Notes under the pieces: model-generated
The model's input: only the letters and a program-made list of their open reading frames with translations
What the model was told of the DNA's origin: nothing
Database searches by the model: none
Translations under genes and position numbers: made by a program
Shown: in pieces, positions 15,894-25,247 of the stretch
How positions within the stretch are numbered: position 1 is the first letter of the stretch
Layout: each line of letters begins with the position of its first letter
Assembly: GCA_963788055.1 (NCBI GenBank)
Contig: CAWBFA010000001.1
Span: 773,564-837,563 of the forward strand
From: JACCTU01 sp963788055
Lineage (GTDB): Bacteria > Actinomycetota > Thermoleophilia > Gaiellales > Gaiellaceae
DNA: 64,000 nt
Direction of reading: 5' to 3'

Positions 15894-16845
15894 ATGAGCG
15901 CTCCGATTCGTGTCGGCACGTGTTCCTGGGCGGACGAGTCGCTCTCGAAGTACTGGTACCCGCCGGGGCTCAAGCCCGGGGAACGGCTCCCCTACTACGC
16001 CGAGCGCTTCGACACGGTCGAGGTCGACTCGACGTACTACCGGCTGCCGGACGAAGCGATGGTGTCGCGGTGGGCGGAGCGCACGCCCGACGGCTTCGTG
16101 ATGCACGTGAAGGCATTCGGAGTGATGACGCGGCACCCGGTCAAGGTCGAGCAGCTGCCGCCCGATCTGCGCGACTCGGCGCCGCTCGACGAGCGCGGCC
16201 GCGTCGATCGACCGCCGCGCGAGTTCCGCGCCGAGGTCTTCCTTCGCTTCCGCGAAGCGCTCGAGCCGTTGCGCTCGTCGGGCAAGCTCGGCGGGATTCT
16301 CTTCCAGCTGCCGCCCTACGTCGTCTCGAAGCCGAGCTCGTTCGAGTACCTCGAGTGGGCGAAGGAGCAGCTCGCCGGTGACGAGCTGATGGTCGAGTTC
16401 CGACACGCGAGCTGGCTCGACGACGAGCATCGCGAGGAAACGCTGATGTTCCTGGAACGGCTCGGGGCAACGCACGTGATCGTCGACTCGCCGCGCATCC
16501 CCGGCGCCAAGAACGTCGTCCCGAGTGTCTTCTCGCTGACCTCCCCCACGTTGTACGTCGCGTTTTCACGGGCGGAACGCAGGCACCTGGAACAAGCGCG
16601 GCGGCGGTGCCCAGGAACGCTTCGATCACCTCTACGCGGAGGATGAGCTCCGCGAGTGGGTGGAGCCGCTCCGCGAGCTCGCCGGCGAGGCCGAGCAGGC
16701 GTACGCGCTGATGAACACGAACAAGTGGAACGAAGGACCCGAGGGGCGAATGATCCCCCAGGGCGCGGCGAACGCGCAGGCGCTGCGCAAGCTGCTCGAG
16801 GCAGAAGGTGTGCCTGTCACGACGCCGGCGACGGTGAGCACATGA
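15894..16845 (+). CDS. DUF72 family protein (YecE-like), one frame change near 16560
   Basis: A TIM-barrel protein of the DUF72/YecE family; the function is unknown. The N-terminal signature VGTCSWADESLSKYWYPPGL and the block RFDTVEVDSTYYRLPDEAM are diagnostic, as are GILFQLPPYV and MVEFRHASW. After LTSPTLYV the frame slips (around 16558-16566). The normal continuation, FHGRNAGTWNKRGG then FDHLYAEDELREWVEPLREL and AYALMNTNKWNEGPEGRM, is read in the next frame to the stop at 16845. The restored length of about 317 aa is slightly above the usual 250-300. The stop overlaps the amidotransferase start (ATGA). Confidence 0.87.
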
Positions 16846-17552
16846 ATGTGCTGTCGGTGATCCACGGCACCGACGCGCGCGCCGAGCTCTTCTCGGGCGC
16901 GGTCGAGGATGCGGGGCACGCGCTCGACGAGTGGTCGCTCGCGTGGCGAACGCCGCCGCCGCGGCCCGTCGACGCGTACGACGCCGTGCTCGTCTTCGGT
17001 GGCGCGATGCACGCCGATGAGCACGAGAGCCACCCATGGCTCCTCAACGAGAACTTCTTCCTCCAGCGGCTGCTCGACCTCCACGTGCCGACCTTCGGCG
17101 TGTGCCTCGGCGCCCAGCTCCTCGCCAAGGCGGCGCATGCACCAGTGCAACGCGCCGCGGAACCGGAGATCGGCTGGTACGAGGTCGAGCTGACCGACGC
17201 CGCGCGCAAGGACCCCGTCTTCGGCGGACTCCCCAAGCGCTTCGACGCCTTCCAGTGGCACTACTACACCTACGGCGTGCCTGCCGGCGGCGTGGAGCTC
17301 GGGCGTAGCGCGGCGTGCACCCAGGCGTTCCGGCTCGGCGAGAGCGTCTGGGGCGTGCAGTTCCACCCCGAAGTGACCGAGTCGCAGATCGGCTCGTGGC
17401 TTTCGACGGACGGCTTCAGCGAAGGCGTCGACGTCGAGCGTGTCGCCGCAGAGACGCGCGAGCGAATCGGCGCGTGGAACGCGCTCGGCACACAGCTCTG
17501 CGGCGCGTTCCTCGCGGCCGCGGACCGCCGAGTCTCAGTCGCCGCCTCCTAA
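16842..17552 (+). CDS. Class I glutamine amidotransferase-like protein (GMP synthase/GuaA-like GATase domain)
   Basis: A stand-alone glutamine amidotransferase domain of 236 aa. It has the nucleophile elbow TFGVCLGAQLLAKA (Cys near residue 88) and the catalytic His-Glu in WGVQFHPEVTESQ. The region AYDAVLVFGGAMHADEHESH is typical of the stand-alone GATase1 proteins often annotated as glutamine amidotransferase or GMP synthase-like. The substrate is unknown: no synthetase partner is encoded next to it. The ATG at 16842 overlaps the DUF72 stop, so the two proteins are produced together. Confidence 0.88.
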   Translation: MNVLSVIHGTDARAELFSGAVEDAGHALDEWSLAWRTPPPRPVDAYDAVLVFGGAMHADEHESHPWLLNENFFLQRLLDLHVPTFGVCLGAQLLAKAAHAPVQRAAEPEIGWYEVELTDAARKDPVFGGLPKRFDAFQWHYYTYGVPAGGVELGRSAACTQAFRLGESVWGVQFHPEVTESQIGSWLSTDGFSEGVDVERVAAETRERIGAWNALGTQLCGAFLAAADRRVSVAAS

Positions 17553-17561
17553 GGAGGGCTC

Positions 17562-18347
17562 CTAGCGGTCGATCACGATCGTGCCGGCGAGCTCGCGCGC
17601 GCCCGCGTAACCGTGGTCTGCGCCCTCGATCCGCATCGCGGTGGCCAGCTCCGCGATCGTCTCGGCCGGCGGCGGCAGCTCGTCGGGGGTCGAGCCCAGC
17701 ACCGCCGCCGCGCGAACCGCACGCCGGTCTGCGCCGGTGAGACGCTCGACGAGCGTCGGGTTCGCCCCGAGCGAGACGACCTCGCCCGGAGGAAGCGGCC
17801 CGTAGTACTCCGGCACCGAGAGGTACTCGTCGAGCATGCGGCCGCGGTCGTACGTCCGGTAGCGCGCGACGGCACCCTCCTCGACGGCGAACGAGATCGC
17901 GACGACACCGACCGCGTCGGAGAGCTCACGCGCGAGCCGCGGCAGCATCGAGGGGTCGCGGTCGCAGAGCTCGTCGTAGACGGCGATCCAACCGTTTCGC
18001 GGCGACACGATCACCGTTCCCTTGGACTTACCGGGGAGGGTCGGTACGAACCGCCTGACGATCCGTTCGACCGTCGGAAGGTCGTCGGTCTGCACCTGCA
18101 CCGAGCCGAACGACTCGCCGCGCGGCTTGCGCTCCAGGTCACGCTCCAGCACGTCGAGGTCGACGGCGAGGATGTGCGCGACGGGAACGAACCCGAGCCG
18201 CGTGAACGTCTGTTCGTCGCGCTCGTCGACCTCGACGGCGATCCGCGTGACTCCCTGCTCGCGCAGCTGGCGCGCGAGCTCGCTCAGCGCCTCGGGCGCC
18301 TCGTCGTCGAGTCGGCCGAGATACGCCGTGCCGTCGCGGATCTCCAT
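17562..18347 (-). CDS. Conserved hypothetical protein with GNAT-like N-terminal segment
   Basis: A soluble protein of 261 aa. The first 65 residues (SELARQLREQGVTRIAVEVD followed by TFTRLGFVPVAHILAVDLD) look like the C-terminal part of a GNAT acetyltransferase, but the acetyl-CoA loop is missing. The remaining 190 residues include TVIVSPRNGWIAVYDELCDR and DRGRMLDEYLSVPEYYGPLP, which I cannot assign. It follows the AlkA-type glycosylase gene by 10 bp on the same strand, so a shared transcript is likely. The ATG at 18347 is the only reasonable start. Confidence 0.7.
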   Translation of the reverse strand: MEIRDGTAYLGRLDDEAPEALSELARQLREQGVTRIAVEVDERDEQTFTRLGFVPVAHILAVDLDVLERDLERKPRGESFGSVQVQTDDLPTVERIVRRFVPTLPGKSKGTVIVSPRNGWIAVYDELCDRDPSMLPRLARELSDAVGVVAISFAVEEGAVARYRTYDRGRMLDEYLSVPEYYGPLPPGEVVSLGANPTLVERLTGADRRAVRAAAVLGSTPDELPPPAETIAELATAMRIEGADHGYAGARELAGTIVIDR

Positions 18348-18357
18348 CAGATCGAGA

Positions 18358-19174
18358 CTAAGGGACGGAGTAGAGGCTGGCGAGCAGGTAGTGCGCGCTC
18401 AGGTTCTCGAACGGTGCGAAACGCTCGCCGAACACCCGCGCTTCGGCGATCGAGGGACGCACACCGTCGAAGTAGTACTCCGCGAGCGCCTTGACGAGCC
18501 CGAGGTCCCCCGCCGGCCAGGCGCGCGGCCGGGCGAGGTGGCGCGCCATGAACCAGTCCGCGGTCCACTCGCCGAGCCCACGTAGCGCGACGAGGCGCGC
18601 CTTGAGCTCGTCGTCGGGCAGCCCAGCGAGCTCGTCCCAGTCGATCGCAGCCTGGGCGAGGCCGACGACGTACTCCGCCTTGCGCCGCGAGAACCCGAGC
18701 CCCGTCAGCTCCTCCTCACCCGCGCCGGACAGGCGCTCCTCCGTGGGAAACGCCCACGCGTGTACGGCGCGCACTCCAAAGCGCTCGATCAGCCGGTTCC
18801 GCACCGCGAACGCCGAGTGGAGCGACACCTGCTGCGCGGTGATCGACGTGACGAGCGTTTCGTAGGGATCGGGGTTCAGCGGCGGACGCAGCCCGCGCAG
18901 TTCGCGCACGATTCGCGCGAGCACCGGATCGCTCTCCGCGAACGCGTAGAAGGCGTCGAGCTCGAACTGTCCGCCGAGGTAGTGGAGACGCCCGCGGCTC
19001 GAACGGTTCGACGTCCACTCCCCCGGCCGCGGCCTCGATGCGAACCTCGCGCCCGTCGAACACGCGGTGGAGGCCGCCTTCGTGCCAGAGATTCGCGAGA
19101 TCCGGCCCGAATGCGCGGTAGCGCGAGGTCGAGCGGGCGAAGTCGTAGGGCTCGGGGAGCGCGAGCGTCGGCAC
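18358..19174 (-). CDS. DNA-3-methyladenine glycosylase II (AlkA-like), one frame change near 18998
   Basis: A base-excision glycosylase of the HhH superfamily that removes alkylated purines. The N-terminal domain (MPTLALPEPYDFARSTSRY, then HEGGLHRVFDGREVRIEA) is in one frame to about 19000. From HYLGGQFELDAFYAFAESD onward it is in the next; a GGG where GG is expected (18998 region) explains the slip. The catalytic domain has SITAQQVSLHSAFAVRNRLI, the helix-hairpin-helix LVALRGLGEWTADWFMARHL, and the catalytic Asp in AWPAGDLGLVKAL. GTG 19174 has TAGCGT exactly 6 nt upstream. Confidence 0.86.
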
Positions 19175-19180
19175 GCGGCC

Positions 19181-19186
19181 ACGCTA
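19181..19186 (-). promoter_or_regulatory. Leaderless-type -10 box of the alkA-like gene
   Basis: TAGCGT on the minus strand, 6 nt before GTG 19174. Confidence 0.6.
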
Positions 19187-19265
19187 GCAGCGAGGGAGCT
19201 CGCACGCGCACGTCGATAGGCCCCGGTCGAGCCCGACGACCGTCCTCACTGAGAACGCCGCTCGG

Positions 19266-21296
19266 TCAGCGGCGCGGCACGAATGCGCGCACAGCGGAGA
19301 CAGCCGTTCGCCCGTCCAGCGAGCGTGCGATCGCGACGACGTGTACGCGCTCGCCGCGGCGAAACGCGGCTCCGTCGAGGAACGTCCGGTACGGGGGCGA
19401 GTCGTCGGCGGCGATCCGCGTCCAGCGCGCGGCGCCGGCGCGTCGAACGGCGAAGGCGACGCTCACGGGCTTGGCGCCTGCCGTCGCCGACACGCGGACG
19501 AGGTCGCTGAGCGAGTCCCGCGCGACGACGAGCATCGGCTTCGGTGGTCGGGCAGCCGGGATCTGCCGCGTCGCCTGGAGGAGCGCGCTCGAGTAGGGCG
19601 GGATCGTGAGCGTCAGGGAACCCGATCGCGTGCTCGAAGCAGGGCTGGTTGTCCCGGCCAGGCGCGTCCACTCCGCCTGCGGAGTCGCGGTCGCGATCGT
19701 CAGCCGAGCAGGCGATCCCCCGGCGTTGAACAGCGCGACGTACTCCCGCCGGCCGGTGGCGTCGATTCTGCTGACCGCGAGCGCGCTCCTCGTCGAACGG
19801 CGCACGATCGTGGCCCCGCCCGAGAGCGCCGGGTGCGCGGCGCGCAGCTCGCCGAGAGCGCGAAGGCGCTCGCCGACGGGGTGTGACACCTGGTCGAACG
19901 ACGAGCCTGCTCCGATCGGACCGCTGCCGATCCGCTCTTCGCTGCGCCATTCGGGGACCTGAGTCGGGAACAGGTCCTGCCTCGCCTCCTTGTCCCCACC
20001 CCGCCCGATGATCCCGAACTCGTCGCCGTAGTAGACGACCGGTGCGCCGCGCAGGAAGTAGAGCAGGTCGTACGCGAGCAACGTCCGCTGGAGCAGCGGA
20101 CCTCCCGCGCCCGCACCCTTGCTCCGCACCTGGTACGCCGCGCGGCCAATGTCGTGGTTGCCCAGGAACGTCGGCGGAATGTGCCGCGTTCCGTCAGACG
20201 CGATGAAGTAGTCGTCGTCGTTCAACCGCGCGACGATTCCGCTCGCGCCTGCGCTGCCGCCCGCGAACCGCGCGACGGCGTCCTGCATCGGGAAATCGAG
20301 GACGTTCGGCAGGCCTCGGTTGCGAACGTACGTCGCGAGCTCGATCGCGTTGCTCTCGAACGCCTCGCCGAAGAGCTGAAAGTCCGGCACGCCTGCGGCT
20401 CGTGCGGCCGACATGATCTTCGGCACCCACTCGCCGAAGAACCCACGCTCGACGTGCTTCGCGGTGTCGATGCGAAAGCCGTCGATCCTGTACCGCGTAA
20501 TCCACCCAGCGAAGACGTCGACGAGGCCCTGGCGCACGTTCGGCCGTTCCGTCGCGAGGTCGTCGAGCCCGAAGAAGTCGCCGAGCTCGAGACACGCCGG
20601 CGGGCACGAGTTGAAGTCGATGTTGCCGCGGTTGTGGTAGTTGGCGGGGTCGTTCAACCAGGCCGGGTCCTTGCTACTCGCCTCGCCCGGCGGCACACTC
20701 GGCGTCTTCGGCGGGCCGTACCCGTAGCTCGGGAGCTTGATCACATCGGCCGTGTGGTTGACGACGACGTCGAGGATCACCTTCAGGCCCAGCCGGTGCG
20801 CACAGTCGACGAACGCCGCGAACGCAGCGTCTCCGCCCAGGTGCGGGTCGACCGTGGTGAACTTGAGTGCCCAGTAGCCGTGATACGCGGCGCTTCCGTC
20901 CTGGACGAACTTCTGCCAGTAGGGAGGCGTCACCCAGATCGACGTGAAGCCGAGCGTCTTGATGCGCGCGAGACCGCTCGGGCCGGTGCAGTCACCCGTC
21001 AGTCCGGCAAAGTCGCCGCCGTGGTAGTAGCCCGTGTCGGCCGGGTCGTAGCCGGTGACGTTCGGTGAGCCGGTGAGCCCACCTCGGTCGTTCGTGGGAT
21101 CACCGTTGGCGTAGCGGTCCGGCATCACGAAGTAGATGCGCTGCGATGCGATCGCCGGACGTGGCGCCGGTTGTGACAACGCTCCGAGAGCGGAGCCGCG
21201 GGGCGGGGCGACGGCAAGCGGACGCGCCGAGACTGCCGCCGTCAGCGCAAGCGCGAGGACCAGAGCGGGCGCGACCGTCCTAGCGAAGTGGCGCAC
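19266..21296 (-). CDS. Secreted alpha-amylase family glycosidase (GH13) with C-terminal beta domains
   Basis: An extracellular GH13 enzyme of 676 aa that cuts starch-type alpha-glucans into oligosaccharides for the transporter encoded upstream. A signal peptide (VRHFARTVAPALVLALALTA) is followed by the barrel. All four conserved regions are present: DVVVNH (I), GFRIDTAKH with the nucleophile Asp (II), GEAFES with the acid Glu (III) and FLGNHD (IV). The loop SCPPACLELGDFFGLDDLAT is typical of cyclomaltodextrinase/amylase-type subfamilies. A C-terminal amylase beta domain and an Ig-like domain (about residues 560-676) follow. The GTG at 21296 overlaps the end of the ATPase gene by 17 bp, making it the last gene of the operon. 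Confidence 0.92.
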   Translation of the reverse strand: MRHFARTVAPALVLALALTAAVSARPLAVAPPRGSALGALSQPAPRPAIASQRIYFVMPDRYANGDPTNDRGGLTGSPNVTGYDPADTGYYHGGDFAGLTGDCTGPSGLARIKTLGFTSIWVTPPYWQKFVQDGSAAYHGYWALKFTTVDPHLGGDAAFAAFVDCAHRLGLKVILDVVVNHTADVIKLPSYGYGPPKTPSVPPGEASSKDPAWLNDPANYHNRGNIDFNSCPPACLELGDFFGLDDLATERPNVRQGLVDVFAGWITRYRIDGFRIDTAKHVERGFFGEWVPKIMSAARAAGVPDFQLFGEAFESNAIELATYVRNRGLPNVLDFPMQDAVARFAGGSAGASGIVARLNDDDYFIASDGTRHIPPTFLGNHDIGRAAYQVRSKGAGAGGPLLQRTLLAYDLLYFLRGAPVVYYGDEFGIIGRGGDKEARQDLFPTQVPEWRSEERIGSGPIGAGSSFDQVSHPVGERLRALGELRAAHPALSGGATIVRRSTRSALAVSRIDATGRREYVALFNAGGSPARLTIATATPQAEWTRLAGTTSPASSTRSGSLTLTIPPYSSALLQATRQIPAARPPKPMLVVARDSLSDLVRVSATAGAKPVSVAFAVRRAGAARWTRIAADDSPPYRTFLDGAAFRRGERVHVVAIARSLDGRTAVSAVRAFVPRR

Positions 21297-22461
21297 CCGT
21301 CTCCGCGTCGAAGAGGTGGATGTGCTTCGTGTCGATCGCGAGCGGGACCTGCTCGCCCGCGCGCAGCCCAACCGCCTCCTCGGCTGGGATTGATGCGACG
21401 AGGTTCGGCCGGGCCGCGGTCACCCCCTCTCCGTCGAGCTCTTGCTCCTCGAGCAGGTCGTCGTCGACGCCGATCACCATCGCGTCGACGCGGAAGTACG
21501 CGATCGACTGCGAGCCGAGCGCTTCGATCAGCTCCAGGCCCGCGTTGATGGCCGGCAGGTCGGGACGCCGGTCCGCGCGGTGCAGGTTGTCGGCGCGCAC
21601 GCCGAGCACGACTTCGCGCCCCTCGCGGCCGCGCACCTCGGGGAAGCGGCGCATCGCCTCGTCGGAGAGGGGCACCTGTTGTCGCCCGAGCGTCACGTTG
21701 ACCGTGCCGTTTTGCGAGGCCACCGTCGCCGCGAGCAGGTTCATCGGCGGAGTGCCGATGAAGCCCGCCACGAAGAGGTTCGCGGGGTTGTCGTAGAGCC
21801 GCTGGGGAGTGTCGACCTGCTGCAGGCGACCCTGGTTCATCACGGCGACCCGGTCGCCCATCGTCATCGCCTCGACCTGGTCGTGGGTGACGTAAATCGT
21901 CGTCGTCTCGAGGTCGCGCTGGAGCTTCGCGATGTCGGCACGCATCTGCACCCGAAGCTTTGCGTCGAGGTTCGAGAGCGGCTCGTCCATCAGGAACGCC
22001 TGCGGCTGGCGCACGATCGCCCGGCCCATCGCGACGCGCTGACGCTGGCCGCCGGACAGCTCCTTCGGCCGGCGCGCGAGGTACGGCGTCAGATCGAGCA
22101 TCTTGGCCGCCCATTCGACGCGCTCCGCGATCACGGACTTCGACTCCCGGCGCAGGCGCAGCCCGAACGCGATGTTGTCCCCGACGGTGAGGTGCGGGTA
22201 GAGAGCGTAGTTCTGGAAGACCATCGCGACGTCTCGCTCCTTCGGCGTGAGCTCGTTGACGACGCGCCCGCCGATCGAAACCGTCCCGTCTGAGATGTCC
22301 TCGAGCCCCGCGACCATGCGCAGTGCCGTCGTCTTCCCGCAACCGGACGGCCCGACGAGCACGAGGAACTCGCCGTCCCGGGCCTCGAGCGACAGGTCGT
22401 AGACCGCCTGCACGCCGTTCTCGTAGACCTTGTCGACCTCGTCGAAGACCACGTCAGCCAC
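21280..22461 (-). CDS. ABC transporter ATP-binding protein, MalK/MsmX/UgpC type
   Basis: The energising subunit of a CUT1-family sugar importer (393 aa). It has Walker A VGPSGCGKTTALRMVAGL (about residues 35-50), Q-loop VFQNYALYPHLTV, signature LSGGQRQRVAMGRAIVR, Walker B AFLMDEPLSNLDAKL and the H-loop YVTHDQVEAM. The C-terminal regulatory (TOBE) domain has LGVRADNLHRA and ends with the UgpC/MsmX-like HIHLFDAETGAPLR. The GTG at 22461 has a strong AGGAGGT ribosome site. Its place inside the mal operon means this transporter has its own ATPase rather than relying on a shared MsiK. Confidence 0.95.
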   Translation of the reverse strand: MADVVFDEVDKVYENGVQAVYDLSLEARDGEFLVLVGPSGCGKTTALRMVAGLEDISDGTVSIGGRVVNELTPKERDVAMVFQNYALYPHLTVGDNIAFGLRLRRESKSVIAERVEWAAKMLDLTPYLARRPKELSGGQRQRVAMGRAIVRQPQAFLMDEPLSNLDAKLRVQMRADIAKLQRDLETTTIYVTHDQVEAMTMGDRVAVMNQGRLQQVDTPQRLYDNPANLFVAGFIGTPPMNLLAATVASQNGTVNVTLGRQQVPLSDEAMRRFPEVRGREGREVVLGVRADNLHRADRRPDLPAINAGLELIEALGSQSIAYFRVDAMVIGVDDDLLEEQELDGEGVTAARPNLVASIPAEEAVGLRAGEQVPLAIDTKHIHLFDAETGAPLR

Positions 22462-22479
22462 CGCACACCTCCTGCTCGC

Positions 22480-24294
22480 TCATTTGACTCGCCATACGTG
22501 AAATGCCGGGCCGTCGCCCGGAAGCTCCGCGGTCCCGTTCACGGCGACCGGCTCCCCACCGAGCAGCGGCTCGAGCTCGCGCGCCTCCAGCGCGAGGCGA
22601 ACGGGCTCGTGCGACGCGCGCGCGGCGAGGACGAGCAGACGCTCGCTCGGAGACTCGCGCAAGAAGGCGATCGCGTCGTCGCCGACGTGCGCGTACCGGA
22701 TCCCGCCGCGAGCGAGCGCGTCGCTCGAGCGTCGGAGTGCGATCAGGCGTCGGAACTCTTCGAGCAGCGGCCGGTCCCAGGTGTCGGGCGCGTCCCACGG
22801 CATCGTGCGGCGTGCGTCCTCGCCCCACTCGCCCTCGAGCCCGAGCTCGTCGCCGGCGAAGACCATGGGCACCCCCGGTGAGGTCATCTGCAGGCCGACG
22901 CCGACCAGCTGCCGCTCGCGCGAGCCGGCCACCGTGCGAAACCTCGCGGTGTCGTGGCTGTCGAGGAGCGTCCACGAGTGGAGGACCGACTGCCAGGGGA
23001 GTCCCGCCCGGAACGCGCGCATCGCACCGACGGTCGCCGCGCCGCCCGCGCGAGGTACCCCGACCGGCACCCCCCAGAACTGCTTGCGGAGCTCGGGCGC
23101 GGGCTCCTCGGCGAGCAGCCACGACCAGGCCGGCCGGAGGAAGCCCGCGTAGTTCATCGCGCCGTGCCAGCCGGTGCCGTCGAGATCGCGCCGAAAGTCG
23201 TAGCCGTGCTCGGCCACGAGCAGCGCTTCCTCGGTCAGCGCGCCGCGGACAAGCTGCGCGACCTCGCGCGTCAGCTCGATGCCCCGGAAGCGCCCCGTCA
23301 TGTTCGCGACGTCGATCCGCCAGCCGTCGAGGCCGGCCTCGAGCCAGCGGCGCGCGACGCCCGCCATCCGCCTGCGCAGCTCGGCCGACCGCCAATCGAG
23401 CTTCGGCAGGCTCGGAATCCCGATCCAGGACTCGTACCCCGCGGGCAGCGACGCGTCGAAGTAGTAGAGCTCGCGTTCCGGCGCATCCGGGTCGGCGAGC
23501 GCCTCGACGAACCACTCGTGCCCGTTGCCCGTGTGGTTGGTGGTCAAGTCGCCGACGATGCGCAGCCCGCGCGCGTGCGCCGCATCGAGCAGCGAGCGCA
23601 GCGCCGCGTCACCACCGAGCAGCGGGTCGACGCGGTCGAAGCTCGTGGAGTCGTAGCGATGCGTGCTGCTCGCGGGGAAGATCGGCGTCAGATAGAGGGC
23701 GTTGGCCCCGAGCTGCTCGATGTGCTCGAGGCGCTGCTCGATCCCGCGGAGGTCGCCGCCGAACCACTCGCGGGGCGTATTCGGCCCGCGCCCTGTGGGC
23801 AGCTCGTTCCACGCTCGCGGCACGGCCCAGTCCGGCGGCTCGACGTCGAGGCCCGATGACGCAAAGCGGTCGGGAAAGATCTCGTAGACGACCGAGGAGA
23901 GGTGCCACGCCGGCCCGTCGCCGAGCGCGAGCACGAAGTCGTCGCTGTCCGGGGACTCGTGCGCACGTCGTCCGTTGCCGTTCAGCCAGGTCCAGCCGCC
24001 CTGTGGCTCGACAAGCAGCCAGCGATACGACGTGCTCGGGTTCGTGACCGGGAAGCTCGCCCGCCACCAGGTCTCCGTCTCCGTCTCACGGTCGACCTGG
24101 GCGCGCACCCAGCGCGGCTCGCCGTCGCGAACGTAGCGGAGGATCACGTCGTCGGTCGAACCGCGAGGAGCGCGGAGGCGCACGACCGCCTCGCCGCCGA
24201 GCTCGTCCGGACGCTGCAGCACATACTCGCCGGAGCCGTCGTGGTGCGGCTCCGCGAGGAGCGACGTTCCCGAGTCGAGCTGCGTCGAGGTCAT
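22480..24294 (-). CDS. Cytosolic GH13 glycosidase (maltodextrin glucosidase/neopullulanase type)
   Basis: An intracellular GH13 enzyme of 604 aa without a signal peptide, expected to hydrolyse imported maltodextrins. The N-terminal beta domain (about residues 25-125) resembles the CBM34-type module of cyclomaltodextrinases. The barrel starts with SSVVYEIFPDRFASSG and has DLTTNHTG (region I), LDGWRIDVANMTG (region II, nucleophile Asp), VAEHGYDF (region III, acid Glu) and LDSHDTARF (region IV). The ATG at 24294 overlaps the MalG stop (ATGA). The ATPase gene begins 18 bp after its stop. Confidence 0.92.
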   Translation of the reverse strand: MTSTQLDSGTSLLAEPHHDGSGEYVLQRPDELGGEAVVRLRAPRGSTDDVILRYVRDGEPRWVRAQVDRETETETWWRASFPVTNPSTSYRWLLVEPQGGWTWLNGNGRRAHESPDSDDFVLALGDGPAWHLSSVVYEIFPDRFASSGLDVEPPDWAVPRAWNELPTGRGPNTPREWFGGDLRGIEQRLEHIEQLGANALYLTPIFPASSTHRYDSTSFDRVDPLLGGDAALRSLLDAAHARGLRIVGDLTTNHTGNGHEWFVEALADPDAPERELYYFDASLPAGYESWIGIPSLPKLDWRSAELRRRMAGVARRWLEAGLDGWRIDVANMTGRFRGIELTREVAQLVRGALTEEALLVAEHGYDFRRDLDGTGWHGAMNYAGFLRPAWSWLLAEEPAPELRKQFWGVPVGVPRAGGAATVGAMRAFRAGLPWQSVLHSWTLLDSHDTARFRTVAGSRERQLVGVGLQMTSPGVPMVFAGDELGLEGEWGEDARRTMPWDAPDTWDRPLLEEFRRLIALRRSSDALARGGIRYAHVGDDAIAFLRESPSERLLVLAARASHEPVRLALEARELEPLLGGEPVAVNGTAELPGDGPAFHVWRVK

Positions 24295-25247
24295 CCCTTG
24301 ACCGCGCCGCCGGTCAGGCCGGAGACGATGAACTTCTGCAGGAAGAGAAACAGCAGCACCACGGGCGGAGCCGCGAGCAGCACCCCGGCGGCGAACGCAC
24401 CCCAGTGCTCCGAGTACTGCTGGTCGATGAAGAGAAACAGCCCGCGCGTGAGCGTGTACTGATCTTCGGTCTGCAGCAGCACGCTGGCGATCACGAACTC
24501 GTTGATCACGCCGATGAACGAGAACAACCCGATCACCGCGAGCACGGGCGCGGCGAGCGGCAGGATCACGCCCCAGAACACCTGGGACGGTGTCGCTCCG
24601 TCCACGCGGGCGGACTCGTCGAGCTCCGACGGGATCGTGTCGAAGAAGCCCTTCATCAGCCAGACGTTCACGCCCATCACGCCGCCGAGGTAGACGATCA
24701 ACAGCCCGGTGAGCGTGTTCAGGCCGATGAAGTCGAACACCTCGCCCGTCTGCAGCACGATCAGGTAGATCGCGACGACGAGCAGCAGCTGCGGGAACAT
24801 CTGGATCAGCAGGAGCGCCAGCAGGCCGATCCGGCGGCCCTTGAAGCGGAAACGGCTGAACGCGTACGCGGCGAGCGCGCCGAGAAGGACGGTCAGGATC
24901 GCCGTGCTGGCCGCGACGATCATCGTGTTCGCGTACCACCGAGCGAACGGGATCGCGGTCGGCGGGTCACCGGGCCGTCCGGCGACCTCGCCCGAAAGCA
25001 GCTGGCTGAAGTTCTCGAGCGTGAGGTCGCGCGGGATCAGGCTCGCGCCGCCGAGCGTCTGGTCCGCGTTGAAGGCGGCCGAGACGACGTAGACGATCGG
25101 GAAGAGGGCGAAGAGGACAGCGATCAGCGCGATCATGTGGCGCCACCACATACCGCCGCCGCGCGGGCGCGTCCGAGACGTTCGCGTCCGGATCCGCGTC
25201 CGCCAGCCGACAGCCGCGGCGGTCTCTGCCTGTTCGACCGTCGTCAT
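24291..25247 (-). CDS. malG: Carbohydrate ABC transporter permease, MalG type
   Basis: The second membrane subunit of the maltodextrin importer (318 aa, six transmembrane helices after a Arg/Thr-rich N-terminus). The EAA loop that docks the ATPase is visible as DESARVDGATPSQVFWGVIL (about residue 215). FAAGVLLAAPPVVLLFLFLQ and the end FIVSGLTGGAVKG are typical MalG features. It overlaps the upstream malF stop and the downstream GH13 start by 4 bp each (ATGA). The role follows from its position between malF and a maltodextrin-degrading enzyme. Confidence 0.94.
   Translation of the reverse strand: MTTVEQAETAAAVGWRTRIRTRTSRTRPRGGGMWWRHMIALIAVLFALFPIVYVVSAAFNADQTLGGASLIPRDLTLENFSQLLSGEVAGRPGDPPTAIPFARWYANTMIVAASTAILTVLLGALAAYAFSRFRFKGRRIGLLALLLIQMFPQLLLVVAIYLIVLQTGEVFDFIGLNTLTGLLIVYLGGVMGVNVWLMKGFFDTIPSELDESARVDGATPSQVFWGVILPLAAPVLAVIGLFSFIGVINEFVIASVLLQTEDQYTLTRGLFLFIDQQYSEHWGAFAAGVLLAAPPVVLLFLFLQKFIVSGLTGGAVKG

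Noticed and set aside
17552..17576. AGGAGGGCTC near the amidotransferase stop as another copy of the 2.6-kb palindrome end
   Set aside because: Only about 10 bases match and there is no matching inverted arm; likely chance or a short terminator-like sequence.
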